Assembly: GCA_965371445.1 (NCBI GenBank)
Contig: CBDUYN010000080.1
Coordinates: 1-41,820, forward strand
DNA length: 41,820 nt
Direction of reading: 5' to 3'
Source: DASWIG01 sp965371445
Lineage (GTDB): Bacteria; Acidobacteriota; Thermoanaerobaculia; Multivoradales; J023
The position numbers were made by a program, and so were the translations under genes. This document shows, piece by piece, positions 9,325 to 16,092 of the stretch. The notes beneath the pieces were generated by a model that made no database searches, was not told the DNA's origin, and worked only from the letters and a program-made list of their open reading frames with translations. Positions within the stretch are counted from its first letter, which is position 1. Each line of letters starts with the position of its first letter.

Positions 9325-9741
9325 TCAGCCCGGAAACGTCGCCTCGTCGAGGTAGAACGGGTAGACCATGTTGTAGCGGGAGCTCGTCCCCCGGATCGTG
9401 TAGTGGATGCTGATCCGCAGGGCTGTCCCCCCGGATGCGGCGTCCTCCGCGACGTCGAGCCGGTCGAGCCGGATCCGCGGCTCGTGGTAGAGGATCGCGT
9501 CCTTGACCAGGCGGGTGACGGTGTTGACGAGGCCCTGATCCACCTCCTCGAAGAGGACGCTTTCCAGGTCGCAGCCGAAGAGGTCCTGCATGACTCTCTC
9601 GCCCGGACGGGTCGAGAGCAGGATGCGCAGACTTTCCTGGACGTCCTCCTCGTCGGCCACCGTCGCGACCTCCGCGCCCCCCGCGGTGAAGGTGGGGGGA
9701 AAGGCCCAGCCCCGGCCGAGGAACGACGGCTCAAGCGGCAT
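9325..9741 (-). CDS. eCIS gp25-like baseplate wedge protein (Afp9-like)
   Basis: The protein is 138 aa and belongs to the GPW/gp25 family. It shows the typical 'DVQESLRILLSTRPGERVM-x-(D/P)-x-F-G-C' block at about residues 33-57, followed by V-(N/Y)-x-V-x-x-L-V-K-D-A-I-L-Y-H-E-P-R. The gp25 fold carries a conserved EPR-type motif, here HEPRIRL, which contributes to wedge assembly and to sheath nucleation in T4, T6SS and eCIS baseplates. The start at 9741 overlaps the end of the 87-aa gene by 11 bp, and GGAG lies upstream. The spacing to the PAAR-like gene is 16 bp, consistent with one operon. Confidence 0.92.
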   Translation of the reverse strand: MPLEPSFLGRGWAFPPTFTAGGAEVATVADEEDVQESLRILLSTRPGERVMQDLFGCDLESVLFEEVDQGLVNTVTRLVKDAILYHEPRIRLDRLDVAEDAASGGTALRISIHYTIRGTSSRYNMVYPFYLDEATFPG

Positions 9742-9994
9742 TCGCTCTCTCTCCGATCGCCGTTCTTTCTCCGATCGCCATGGGGGCCGCCGGGGCCGGC
9801 GCCTCCGCGGTCTCCCCCGCGGTCTCCTCGACGGCCGAGAGCCCCGCCGCCGGTGCTGCCGGTTCGAGCTGCTCCTTCGCCTGAGATTGAAGCTTCGCCA
9901 CCAGCGCGTAGACCTTGACGAAAGGCAAGTTGCCCAACGCCTCGAGGACCAGGTTGGCCTCGTCGGTCGTCACTTTGAGCTCGATTTCGTTCAT
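9731..9994 (-). CDS. Small conserved eCIS/phage-associated protein (function unknown)
   Basis: The protein is 87 aa. The first 45 residues (MNEIELKVTTDEANLVLEAL, then GNLPFVKVYALVAKLQSQAKEQL) resemble a short helical family often seen in phage and eCIS clusters; I cannot name it with certainty. The C-terminus is a low-complexity Ala/Pro/Glu tail. GGAG lies about 10 nt before the ATG. The gene sits between the VgrG-like spike gene (25 bp upstream) and the gp25-like gene (11-bp overlap). Its codon use and coupling support it as real. A role in baseplate assembly is inference from position. Confidence 0.7.
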   Translation of the reverse strand: MNEIELKVTTDEANLVLEALGNLPFVKVYALVAKLQSQAKEQLEPAAPAAGLSAVEETAGETAEAPAPAAPMAIGERTAIGERANAA

Positions 9995-10019
9995 GCGCTT
10001 TGTCTCCGTTTATTCCCCG

Positions 10020-11660
10020 TTACCTGACGTCTACTTTCTTCCCTCGGATCTCGACGTTGCCGCGGCTGCCGTCGATGATCACGTCCTTGGCGCTCTTGAT
10101 CTCGACGCCGTCTTTCGACAGGACCACCGAGTTGCCGTGCTGATCGGACATCTGAATGGTCTCGGACTCGTCGTCGAGGACGATCTTGTTCTTCTGGGCC
10201 GTCTCGATGAAGACCGACGCTTTCTCGTCGTCGACGAAACCGACGACCGTTCCCTTGCGGGTGACGAAGCCCTTCCTGAGGTTGTCGGCGGAGAGCTTCG
10301 CCCAGTCCGCCGGCGGGCTGTTCTTCGAGCCGTAGAGGGAGCCGAGCACCACCGGCTGGCGTGGGTCGTCGTTCAAAAAGCCCACGACCACCTCGTCTCC
10401 CTCTTCGGGCCGGAAGAAGTAGCCGCGTTCCCGGCCCGCGTCGGGCGAGGCGAGCCGCGCCCAGACGGCGGCGTCTTTTTCGCCGAGCCCCGGCAGGGTG
10501 ATTCTCGCCCGGTATTCCTTGTCGGGATCTTCCTCGAACGCCGCGACGACGCCGACCTGGAGACCGCTCACGGCAGGCAGGAGGCCGGCGGCAGGGCAGT
10601 CGGTGAGGTCCTCCTGCCGGCAGAACCCCTCGGGGGAGAGCCCGAACTGCACGTCGGTCTGCCAGCCGCCGGCGTCCACGCGGTGGCGGATGCCGGTGAC
10701 GAGCGTCTTGCCGTTGAAGCGCTCGCCGATTCCCACGACCTCCATCACGTCGAGGGGCCGGATGCCGGAGAAGCCGGCGACGGCGATGCGCCCGCGCAGC
10801 ATCGCCATCCGGTTTCTCGCCATCCCGGCGTCGGCCCAGGCCTGGAGCTCCCCGGTGCCCATGGCGACCGGGTGGGAGAGCGTGCAGGTCCCGAAGCCGA
10901 AGGATCTGGCGATCTCTTCGCCGTCGAGGTTGCCCTGCTGTGTCGCGAAGGCCTTCGCCTGCCTGGCCGGCGTGAGCTTCTGGTCCTTCAAGCTCCAGGC
11001 GACGCTCTCGAAACCACCGTATTGACGGCCGGCGTCGGCCTCCATCTCGAAGTCGTAGATCTCGTCGACGCCCCATTCGAACGTGTGCCTGGGTGAACCG
11101 TTCAGCTCCAGCTTCGCGAGGGAGACCTCGCCGTCGTCGACGACGACGAAAAGGCCCAGGGCCTCGGCCCGCATGAGGATGAAGTCCCAGTCCGTCGAGT
11201 TGTACTGCACGATCTCCGGATGCCTGGGCTCGGTGGCGGCGAGGGTGCCCTTCCCGAGGCCGGCCTGCTCGACGATCTCGCCGATGATCTCGCCGTCGGA
11301 CTTCTCGCGGAAGACGGCACTGTGCCGGGGGCCGGTCAACTTGACCGCGGCGTCCTTCATCTGAACCACCAGGGCGGAGCCGGAGGCGGACGCCTCCACG
11401 CCGTGGCGCACCACCATGCCCTTGAAGACGGTTTCGTCGGCACCGCCCTCGTAGCGCAGCTTGATCTCGATCTCCTTGCCCGGCGCGAAGAGCTCGCTGT
11501 CGCTGATCGGGAAGCTCTGGCGGGCGGCGTGGCCGTCGTCCAGGTGCAACTCGGCGCGGGGGATGCGATGGACCTCCCGGCTGACGTCGATCGACAGGAT
11601 CTCGTAGGCCGGATCCATCGTCTTTCCCTCGCTGAGCACGGTGGGAGTCACGACGCTCAT
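10020..11660 (-). CDS. eCIS VgrG-like spike/hub protein (Afp8-like)
   Basis: The protein is 546 aa and has the layout of an Rhs/VgrG family spike: a gp27-like hub in the N-terminal 360 residues (FPISDSELFAPGKEIEIKL, DWDFILMRAEALGLFVVVDD), then an OB-fold gp5-like segment at about 380-450 (GVVAAFEEDPDKEYRARITL and GYFFRPEEGDEVVVGFLNDD), then a C-terminal beta-helix needle (QMSDQHGNSVVLSKDGVEIK). It would form the trimeric spike that carries the PAAR-like tip. ATG 11660 overlaps the LysM stop in an ATGA arrangement. Its ribosome-binding sequence appears to come from the 33-bp repeat that ends there. No effector extension is present after the needle. Confidence 0.93.
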   Translation of the reverse strand: MSVVTPTVLSEGKTMDPAYEILSIDVSREVHRIPRAELHLDDGHAARQSFPISDSELFAPGKEIEIKLRYEGGADETVFKGMVVRHGVEASASGSALVVQMKDAAVKLTGPRHSAVFREKSDGEIIGEIVEQAGLGKGTLAATEPRHPEIVQYNSTDWDFILMRAEALGLFVVVDDGEVSLAKLELNGSPRHTFEWGVDEIYDFEMEADAGRQYGGFESVAWSLKDQKLTPARQAKAFATQQGNLDGEEIARSFGFGTCTLSHPVAMGTGELQAWADAGMARNRMAMLRGRIAVAGFSGIRPLDVMEVVGIGERFNGKTLVTGIRHRVDAGGWQTDVQFGLSPEGFCRQEDLTDCPAAGLLPAVSGLQVGVVAAFEEDPDKEYRARITLPGLGEKDAAVWARLASPDAGRERGYFFRPEEGDEVVVGFLNDDPRQPVVLGSLYGSKNSPPADWAKLSADNLRKGFVTRKGTVVGFVDDEKASVFIETAQKNKIVLDDESETIQMSDQHGNSVVLSKDGVEIKSAKDVIIDGSRGNVEIRGKKVDVR

Positions 11661-12493
11661 CCCGTCCCCTTGGGGGGACCGAGGGGGGACAACACTGGCG
11701 TTCCCTTATGCAGGCGGTCGATGGGCGGAAAGGAGATCTTTTGGCCGGGCACGAGGCTCCTGATGTTGTCCAGACCGTTGTGCCGCGCGATGTCGAGGTA
11801 GCGGTCCGCGGAGCGGTCCGCAGCGCCGTAGACCTCTTTGGTGAGGAGCGGCAACGTATCTCCCGCCCGGACGATGCGGCTGTGGGTCAGAGCGGAGGCC
11901 TTCTGTTCCTCCCGTATGCGCTTGCCGGCTTCTTCGTCGGCCACGAGCCGGACCGCGAGCTCTGCCCTCAGGGGAGTGCCATCGCGGTCGAACATGTCGT
12001 AGGTGACGTCGACGCTCGTCAAGCAGCAGGGAAGGCTGAGCGTGCCCCACTCCACCAGGAGGTAGTTGGGCTGGTGGATGTCCCCGTTGTAGCGCCAGGC
12101 GACGTCCATGAAGACCTTCACCTGCTCCGCGACGCTCTTGCGGGTGCGCGGGACCGGCGTCCCCTGGGGGGGACCGGGACGCCGGCCGCCGAGGGGGGAC
12201 AACACTGGCTTCCCCTTGGGGGGACCGAGGGGGGACAACACTGTGTGGACGCCGGTTCCGTCGAGGACGAGATCCAGGTCAAGCGTCGACGGCTCGCTCC
12301 TCTGGTACTTCGCTTCCCGGCCACTGCTGCCGATCCCCTGCCTGCCGGACCACCTGACGCCGTAGCTCTGCTTGAAGGACGACGGGTTGAACATCGCCTC
12401 GAACTCGGAGGGACTTGCTGCCTTCTCCTGGCGCTGGGCGTCCTTCCACGCCTTGATTTTGAGCTTTTCGAGCTTGAAGAGGTTGGCTCCCAT
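11657..12493 (-). CDS. eCIS LysM-domain hub/adaptor (Afp7-like) with in-frame repeat insertions
   Basis: The protein is 278 aa from ATG 12493, preceded by AAGGAG. The N-terminal part (FEAMFNPSSFKQSYGVRW, LDLDLVLDGTGV) and the SVAEQVKVFMDVAWRYNGD block match the Afp7 family that joins the tube to the spike and baseplate. A C-terminal LysM-like module (RIVRAGDTLPLLTKEVYG to VPGQKISFPPI) spans about residues 206-257. Two stretches do not belong to the family: residues 82-115, rich in Pro and Gly (LSPLGPPKG, then LSPLGGRRPGPPQG), and the last 15 residues (KGTPVLSPLGPPKGTG). Both are translations of a nearly identical G/C-rich repeat described separately. The inserts keep frame and fall in a loop and at the tail, so the protein may still work. 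Confidence 0.9.
   Translation of the reverse strand: MGANLFKLEKLKIKAWKDAQRQEKAASPSEFEAMFNPSSFKQSYGVRWSGRQGIGSSGREAKYQRSEPSTLDLDLVLDGTGVHTVLSPLGPPKGKPVLSPLGGRRPGPPQGTPVPRTRKSVAEQVKVFMDVAWRYNGDIHQPNYLLVEWGTLSLPCCLTSVDVTYDMFDRDGTPLRAELAVRLVADEEAGKRIREEQKASALTHSRIVRAGDTLPLLTKEVYGAADRSADRYLDIARHNGLDNIRSLVPGQKISFPPIDRLHKGTPVLSPLGPPKGTG
11665..11697. repeat. 33-bp G/C-rich repeat, copy 3 (LysM/vgrG junction)
   Basis: This 33-bp unit is identical to 12211-12243. It contains runs of five to six C and G that form an internal imperfect palindrome (CCCCTTGGGG; on the plus strand GGACCGAGGGGGG follows). It encodes the C-terminal tail of the LysM protein on the minus strand and ends 4 nt before the vgrG ATG, where its AGGGGA could act as the ribosome-binding site. 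Confidence 0.85.
12160..12207. repeat. G/C-rich repeat, copy 2 (48 bp, with internal insertion)
   Basis: This is the same unit as 12211-12243 and directly abuts it (3-bp spacer), but carries about 14 extra bases (near 12177-12191) between the two G runs. It lies inside the LysM gene and encodes LSPLGGRRPGPPQG in frame. Confidence 0.8.
12211..12243. repeat. 33-bp G/C-rich repeat, copy 1
   Basis: Identical in all 33 positions to 11665-11697 and in tandem with the 48-bp variant at 12160-12207. It encodes VLSPLGPPKG within the LysM gene, in a loop between the DGTGV and SVAEQV family blocks. Confidence 0.85.
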
Positions 12494-12495
12494 CC

Positions 12496-12678
12496 TTATC
12501 TCTCCTTCGATCTCCGGAGGGTCCTCAGAACCTCCTTGACGCACGCTTCCAGCATGGCTTCCTTCTCGTCCTCGGACAGGGCCACCCGTGCCATCTGATC
12601 GGCGGCGGGCGCCGGGGCGCCTTGACCCTCTGCCTGGACCACGGCGCGTACGACCAGCTCTTTGATTTCCACGGGCAT
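12496..12678 (-). CDS. DUF5908-type small eCIS protein
   Basis: The protein is 60 aa and starts MPVEIKELVVRAVVQ, the signature opening of the DUF5908 family that accompanies many eCIS and related clusters. The middle is variable and Ala/Pro-rich, and the C-terminus is a basic helix (EACVKEVLRTLRRSKER). The start at 12678 is chosen over a longer reading because it gives the family N-terminus and lies 2 bp after the stop of the third tube gene. The stop is 2 bp before the LysM gene start, so translation is likely coupled. Family function is unknown to me. Confidence 0.85.
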   Translation of the reverse strand: MPVEIKELVVRAVVQAEGQGAPAPAADQMARVALSEDEKEAMLEACVKEVLRTLRRSKER

Positions 12679-12680
12679 TC

Positions 12681-13139
12681 TCAATCCCTCAGAATCTGCA
12701 TCCGCGAGTAAGCCAGCTCCAGGGTGTCGATCACCAGGCTCTTTTCTCCGGCGTCGAGATCGGAGGTCGACCACCTGACCGGATACGCCTTCATGAAAAG
12801 CCACGACACGACCGGTACCTTGCTCTCGCTGAGCAACACCACCTGCACGTTCGAAGGCCGGAGCTTGAAAAGCGACATCGCGACATGGAACTCGAGGTTC
12901 AAGGGCGATCGGACCACCATGCCGCGTTCGAGCACGAGGTTGGGGTACTCGATCCCCGCCGGCAGCTTCTGGACGTAGAGGTTCTGTCCGCCCTCCGGCT
13001 GATCCCTGGTCTTGACGGTCGCCTCGATCCCACTCACCTTCTGAAAGCGGATGTCGATCGGATTCGGCTCGATGCCGTTGGCGAAGAAGTAGACGCCGAA
13101 GCGGAAACCGAGATGAAGGGCCGGGTTATCGTTCGACAA
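12681..13139 (-). CDS. eCIS tube-type protein 3 (gp19 family, Afp5/Afp6-like)
   Basis: The protein is 152 aa, with the gp19-like tail-tube fold suggested by RFGVYFFANGIEPNPIDIRF-QKVSGIEATV near the N-terminus and by VVSWLFMKAYPVRWSTSDLDAG near the C-terminus ('F-x-K-A-Y-P-x-x-W', the adaptor form of 'A-x-P-x-K-x'). In eCIS clusters a divergent tube protein of this kind forms the first ring on the hub. It begins at TTG 13139 with GAGGAG upstream and overlaps the previous gene by 14 bp, again indicating coupling. The start codon is unusual but well placed. Confidence 0.87.
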   Translation of the reverse strand: MSNDNPALHLGFRFGVYFFANGIEPNPIDIRFQKVSGIEATVKTRDQPEGGQNLYVQKLPAGIEYPNLVLERGMVVRSPLNLEFHVAMSLFKLRPSNVQVVLLSESKVPVVSWLFMKAYPVRWSTSDLDAGEKSLVIDTLELAYSRMQILRD

Positions 13140-13575
13140 GGGAGACTCCTCGGACTTTCAGCTCCAGACTCTCGATCGAGACGTCGTTCGAGCCCGCGTC
13201 GAAAGCCGGTGCTTCGAGCTTCGTGGGCACCGCTTTGGCGATGCGCCAGGAAATCACCGGTGTGCCTGACTCGTCACAGAGGCTGACCTCGACGGCCCTC
13301 GCCTCCTTTTCTTTCAACCACCGGTGGAGATAGAGCGGATCCGAGCCCGGGACGGTGCCCCGCCTGAGGGTGATCGGCAGGAAGCTGTCGTAGGAAAACG
13401 TCGTGATCTCTTCACCCTCGCTGAAGCTCAGCCCGTGCCGGTAGGTGACGTCGTCGTAGGAGACCGCGATGCCGGAGACCTCGGCGAAGCTCATGGCGGC
13501 GCCGTCGACGCTCACCCGGAAGTTGTACACCGGCAGGGGATAGCTCCGCCGCAGGGTCTGGCGCGTGTCGGCCAT
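13126..13575 (-). CDS. eCIS inner tube protein 2 (gp19 family, Afp5-like)
   Basis: The protein is 149 aa. It shows the tube signature SYPLPVYNFRVSVDG-AAMSFAEVSGIAVSYD and the C-terminal AVPTKLEAPAFDAGSNDVSIESLEL. It is a paralogue of the tube gene just upstream at 13587-14060, with which it shares the 'TYPLPVYN', 'EVSGL' and 'PTKLEAP' blocks. GGGAG precedes the ATG, and the gap to the first tube gene is 11 bp. Tube paralogues in eCIS usually form the baseplate-proximal ring while the major one forms the long tube. Confidence 0.9.
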   Translation of the reverse strand: MADTRQTLRRSYPLPVYNFRVSVDGAAMSFAEVSGIAVSYDDVTYRHGLSFSEGEEITTFSYDSFLPITLRRGTVPGSDPLYLHRWLKEKEARAVEVSLCDESGTPVISWRIAKAVPTKLEAPAFDAGSNDVSIESLELKVRGVSLVER

Positions 13576-13586
13576 GAGCTCCCGCC

Positions 13587-14060
13587 CTAAGCTTCCTCGA
13601 CGAGGATGCGGTCGGCCATGAGCTCCATCGACTCGACGGCCACGTCGTTCGAGTCGGCGGTGAACTTGGGGGCCTCGAGCTTGGTGGGGAAAGCGTTCAG
13701 AACCTTCCAGCTGACGACGGCGTCGCCCTTCTCATCGCAGAGACGGACGTAGATGTCCTTCTTGTCGTTCAGATGGGCCTGGGTGGCGTTGATCCAGCTA
13801 AAGAGGGCGGGGACGCTGACCCCCGTGACCAGGCCCTTCTTGAGCGTCACGGTCGCGGGGTTGGGCTGCATCGGCATGCGCATCACCCGGGGACCGGGCA
13901 CGCCGCTCTCGACGGGGCTCTCCTTGTAGGTCGCGGTTTCATAGCTGATGTCGAGTCCGGACACCTCGGAGAACGCCACGAAGGCGTCGGCGATCTCGAC
14001 CTTGTAGTTGTAGACCGGCAAGGGGTAGGTGGTCTTGATTTCGTCTTTGGACGTTGCCAT
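13587..14060 (-). CDS. eCIS major inner tube protein (gp19 family, Afp1-like)
   Basis: The protein is 157 aa and a clear gp19/Hcp-fold tail tube: TYPLPVYNYKVEIADAFVAF-SEVSGLDISYETATYKES, then VTLKKGLVTGVSVPALFSWI and the C-terminal AFPTKLEAPKFTADSNDVAV. Hexamers of this protein stack to form the channel that carries the cargo. The gene follows the sheath gene by 12 bp with AGAGGAGAAAG upstream, the strongest ribosome-binding site in the cluster, in keeping with a high copy number per particle. Confidence 0.95.
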   Translation of the reverse strand: MATSKDEIKTTYPLPVYNYKVEIADAFVAFSEVSGLDISYETATYKESPVESGVPGPRVMRMPMQPNPATVTLKKGLVTGVSVPALFSWINATQAHLNDKKDIYVRLCDEKGDAVVSWKVLNAFPTKLEAPKFTADSNDVAVESMELMADRILVEEA

Positions 14061-14072
14061 GGTCTTTCTCCT

Positions 14073-15443
14073 CTAGGCTTCTTGCAGCTTGTGGCTGAAG
14101 CGCAGGATGATGAACTCGGCCGGACGCACGGCCGCGACGCCGATCTCGACGATCATGCGGCCTTCCAGGACGTCCTGTGCGGTCATCGTCTTGCCCAGGC
14201 CGACGTGGACGAAGTAGGCGGCCTCGGGGGTGGATCCGGCGAGGGCTCCCCTCTCCCAGAGGCCATAGAGATAGCTTTCGATCATCCCTCGGACCTTGAG
14301 CCAGGTCGTCTGGTCGTTGGGCTCGAAGACCGCGAAGGAGGTGGACTTTCGCGACGATTCCTCGATCATGTTGAAGAGGCGCCGGACCGAGACGTAGCGC
14401 CATTCGTTGTCGTTGCCGGCGAGCGTCCGGGCGCCCCAGACGAGGATTCCCTTGCCGGTGAAGGCACGGAGGGCGTTGATGGACTTGCCGCCGGTCGGAT
14501 CGACGTTGAGCTCCTCCTGCTTCTCGTGGGTGATCTTTTCGACCGGCTCGATAACAGCCGATACGCTGACGTTGGCGGGGGCTTTCCAGACGCCGCGGTC
14601 GCGGTCGACGCCGGCGTAGATGCCGGCGACGGCAGCACTCGGCGGCAAGGTGACCCGCTCGTTGGTCAGAGCGGTCTTGACCTCGTTGTAGAGCGCCGTC
14701 TCCTTCGACTTGATCGTTGCGAGTGTCTCCGCCGAGTCCATTCCCTCGATCGTGACCTGGTCTTCCTGGTAGACATAGTTCAGCGAGGTCCGGAGGTAGG
14801 GATGATACGCCGCCCCATACATCAGGTAGTCGGTGCCGAGCCCTTTCCGGAATTCATCAACCGGGACGAGCGGAGGATCGGGCGGAGGATCGGCGTCGGG
14901 ATCGGCCGGATCTTTGACGTCGAAAATGGCGAAGCGGTCGCCCAGCTTGTTACACTGGAGCAGGGCCTGTTGACAGACGTCGTAGTAGTCGGCAGCCGTC
15001 AAATGCAGCGCGTCGCCCAGCAGGATGAGGGTCGGTTCGTCCTCCTTTTCGATCTCGCCCAGACCGTCCAGGAAGTCTTGCTTGGCGAGTGGATCGGAGT
15101 AAACGCCGGTCGAGACGACGTAACAGCTCCCGCCACCGTTCTTGAAATAGTGGCTGAGGCAGTAGTACATCAGGTGCTCGGGGACGTCCGAGGCGCTGGT
15201 GTGGCTCACGTCCTGGACCGTCTTCGTCCCGTTGCTGCCGGCGGTCGTGACGGTGAAGCTCTGGGGATCGGCGCCTCCGAAGAGATCCTGGTACTCCAGG
15301 AAGGTGCTCACGCGGGCGATCGGGGGGCCTTTTTCGGTGTAGCCGAGAAAGGCAGGGATCGCGGTGGAGACCTCCGCTACCGAGGGCGGCAGGGTCGAGA
15401 TCTCTTCCACGTACACACCAGGGGTCTTGTAGGTCGTCGTCAT
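14073..15443 (-). CDS. eCIS contractile sheath protein (Afp2/3/4-like)
   Basis: The protein is 456 aa with the classic sheath N-terminus MTTTYKTPGVYVEEISTLPP and SVAEVSTAIPAFLGYTEKGP. The C-terminal sheath domain has PPSAAVAGIYAGVDRDRGVW, 'PTGGKSINALRAFTGKGILVWGARTL', YVSVRRLFNMIEES and EGRMIVEIGVAAVRPAEFII, with the C-terminal strand used for interlocking. It is the only sheath gene in the window, whereas Afp and PVC carry three paralogues. GGAGGG precedes the ATG. The terminator gene lies 35 bp upstream and the major tube gene 12 bp downstream. Confidence 0.97.
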   Translation of the reverse strand: MTTTYKTPGVYVEEISTLPPSVAEVSTAIPAFLGYTEKGPPIARVSTFLEYQDLFGGADPQSFTVTTAGSNGTKTVQDVSHTSASDVPEHLMYYCLSHYFKNGGGSCYVVSTGVYSDPLAKQDFLDGLGEIEKEDEPTLILLGDALHLTAADYYDVCQQALLQCNKLGDRFAIFDVKDPADPDADPPPDPPLVPVDEFRKGLGTDYLMYGAAYHPYLRTSLNYVYQEDQVTIEGMDSAETLATIKSKETALYNEVKTALTNERVTLPPSAAVAGIYAGVDRDRGVWKAPANVSVSAVIEPVEKITHEKQEELNVDPTGGKSINALRAFTGKGILVWGARTLAGNDNEWRYVSVRRLFNMIEESSRKSTSFAVFEPNDQTTWLKVRGMIESYLYGLWERGALAGSTPEAAYFVHVGLGKTMTAQDVLEGRMIVEIGVAAVRPAEFIILRFSHKLQEA

Positions 15444-15478
15444 TGCTTTTTACCCTCCAGGTTTGGGAGTAAGTCTCG

Positions 15479-16036
15479 TTATGATGGTTGTACAGTCAAC
15501 GTCACTTGGTCGATGAGTGGCGGCTCGATGCCCTGGTCGTCCCTGAAGACGACCAGGCCCACCTTGTAGAGAGCCGACGGCTGGTAGGAAGCATTGAGGA
15601 CTCTCCAGATCTCGTTCTGCTGGGAGAAGGGCAGGCTCACGAGCTCGATGAGGAGCTTCTCGATGCCCTCGGGGAGGTCCGGCGCATTCTTGTGGTCCAG
15701 AAATCGGTGGTTCTGGAAGAACCGGATGACCAGGGAGAGGTAGCGCAGACCCTGCTTGTAATCCTCGAAGCGGGCGACGAACAAGACATAAAGGCTCAGG
15801 CGGATCTCGGGGTTGACCGTCAGCACCTTACCGCCCGGCAGGATCCGCCGGTGGGGGTCCGCCGAGCGCACGGCGGCCTCCTCTTCCAGGTTGATCAGGA
15901 GCGTCGTGATCTGATTCAGCTTGAAGCTGGGGGAGGTCTCGCCGTCCAGTAGATCGACCTTGTCTCCGGGGTGCCCGGAGCTCGCCAGATAAGCGTTCAG
16001 CTGGCCTTTGAGAAGATCGAGAACGTCATCGATCAT
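15479..16036 (-). CDS. eCIS tube/sheath terminator (DUF4255, Afp16-like), first eCIS gene
   Basis: The protein is 185 aa from ATG 16036, which follows a strong GGGAGGAGA. A longer reading to 16108 adds an unrelated leader and is not used. MIDDVLDLLKGQLNAYLASS, LTVNPEIRLSLYVLFVARFE-DYKQGLRYLSLVIRFFQNH and LVSLPFSQQNEIWRVLNASY are typical of DUF4255 proteins, the Afp16/PVC16 family that caps the tube and sheath at the distal end. It opens the eCIS gene run here rather than ending it, an order seen in several eCIS lineages. It lies 56 bp downstream of the collar-domain gene. Confidence 0.92.
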   Translation of the reverse strand: MIDDVLDLLKGQLNAYLASSGHPGDKVDLLDGETSPSFKLNQITTLLINLEEEAAVRSADPHRRILPGGKVLTVNPEIRLSLYVLFVARFEDYKQGLRYLSLVIRFFQNHRFLDHKNAPDLPEGIEKLLIELVSLPFSQQNEIWRVLNASYQPSALYKVGLVVFRDDQGIEPPLIDQVTLTVQPS

Positions 16037-16092
16037 AAGCCGTCTCCTCCCAAGCATGGAGCGATCGTTCGTCTCCCATCCGCACGCTCTCC

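Noticed and set aside
1..16036. Type VI secretion system or R-type pyocin/prophage instead of eCIS
   Set aside because: No TssJLM membrane complex, ClpV, holin, lysin or phage replication genes are seen, while DUF4255, DUF5908, LysM hub and CIS tape-measure genes are eCIS markers.
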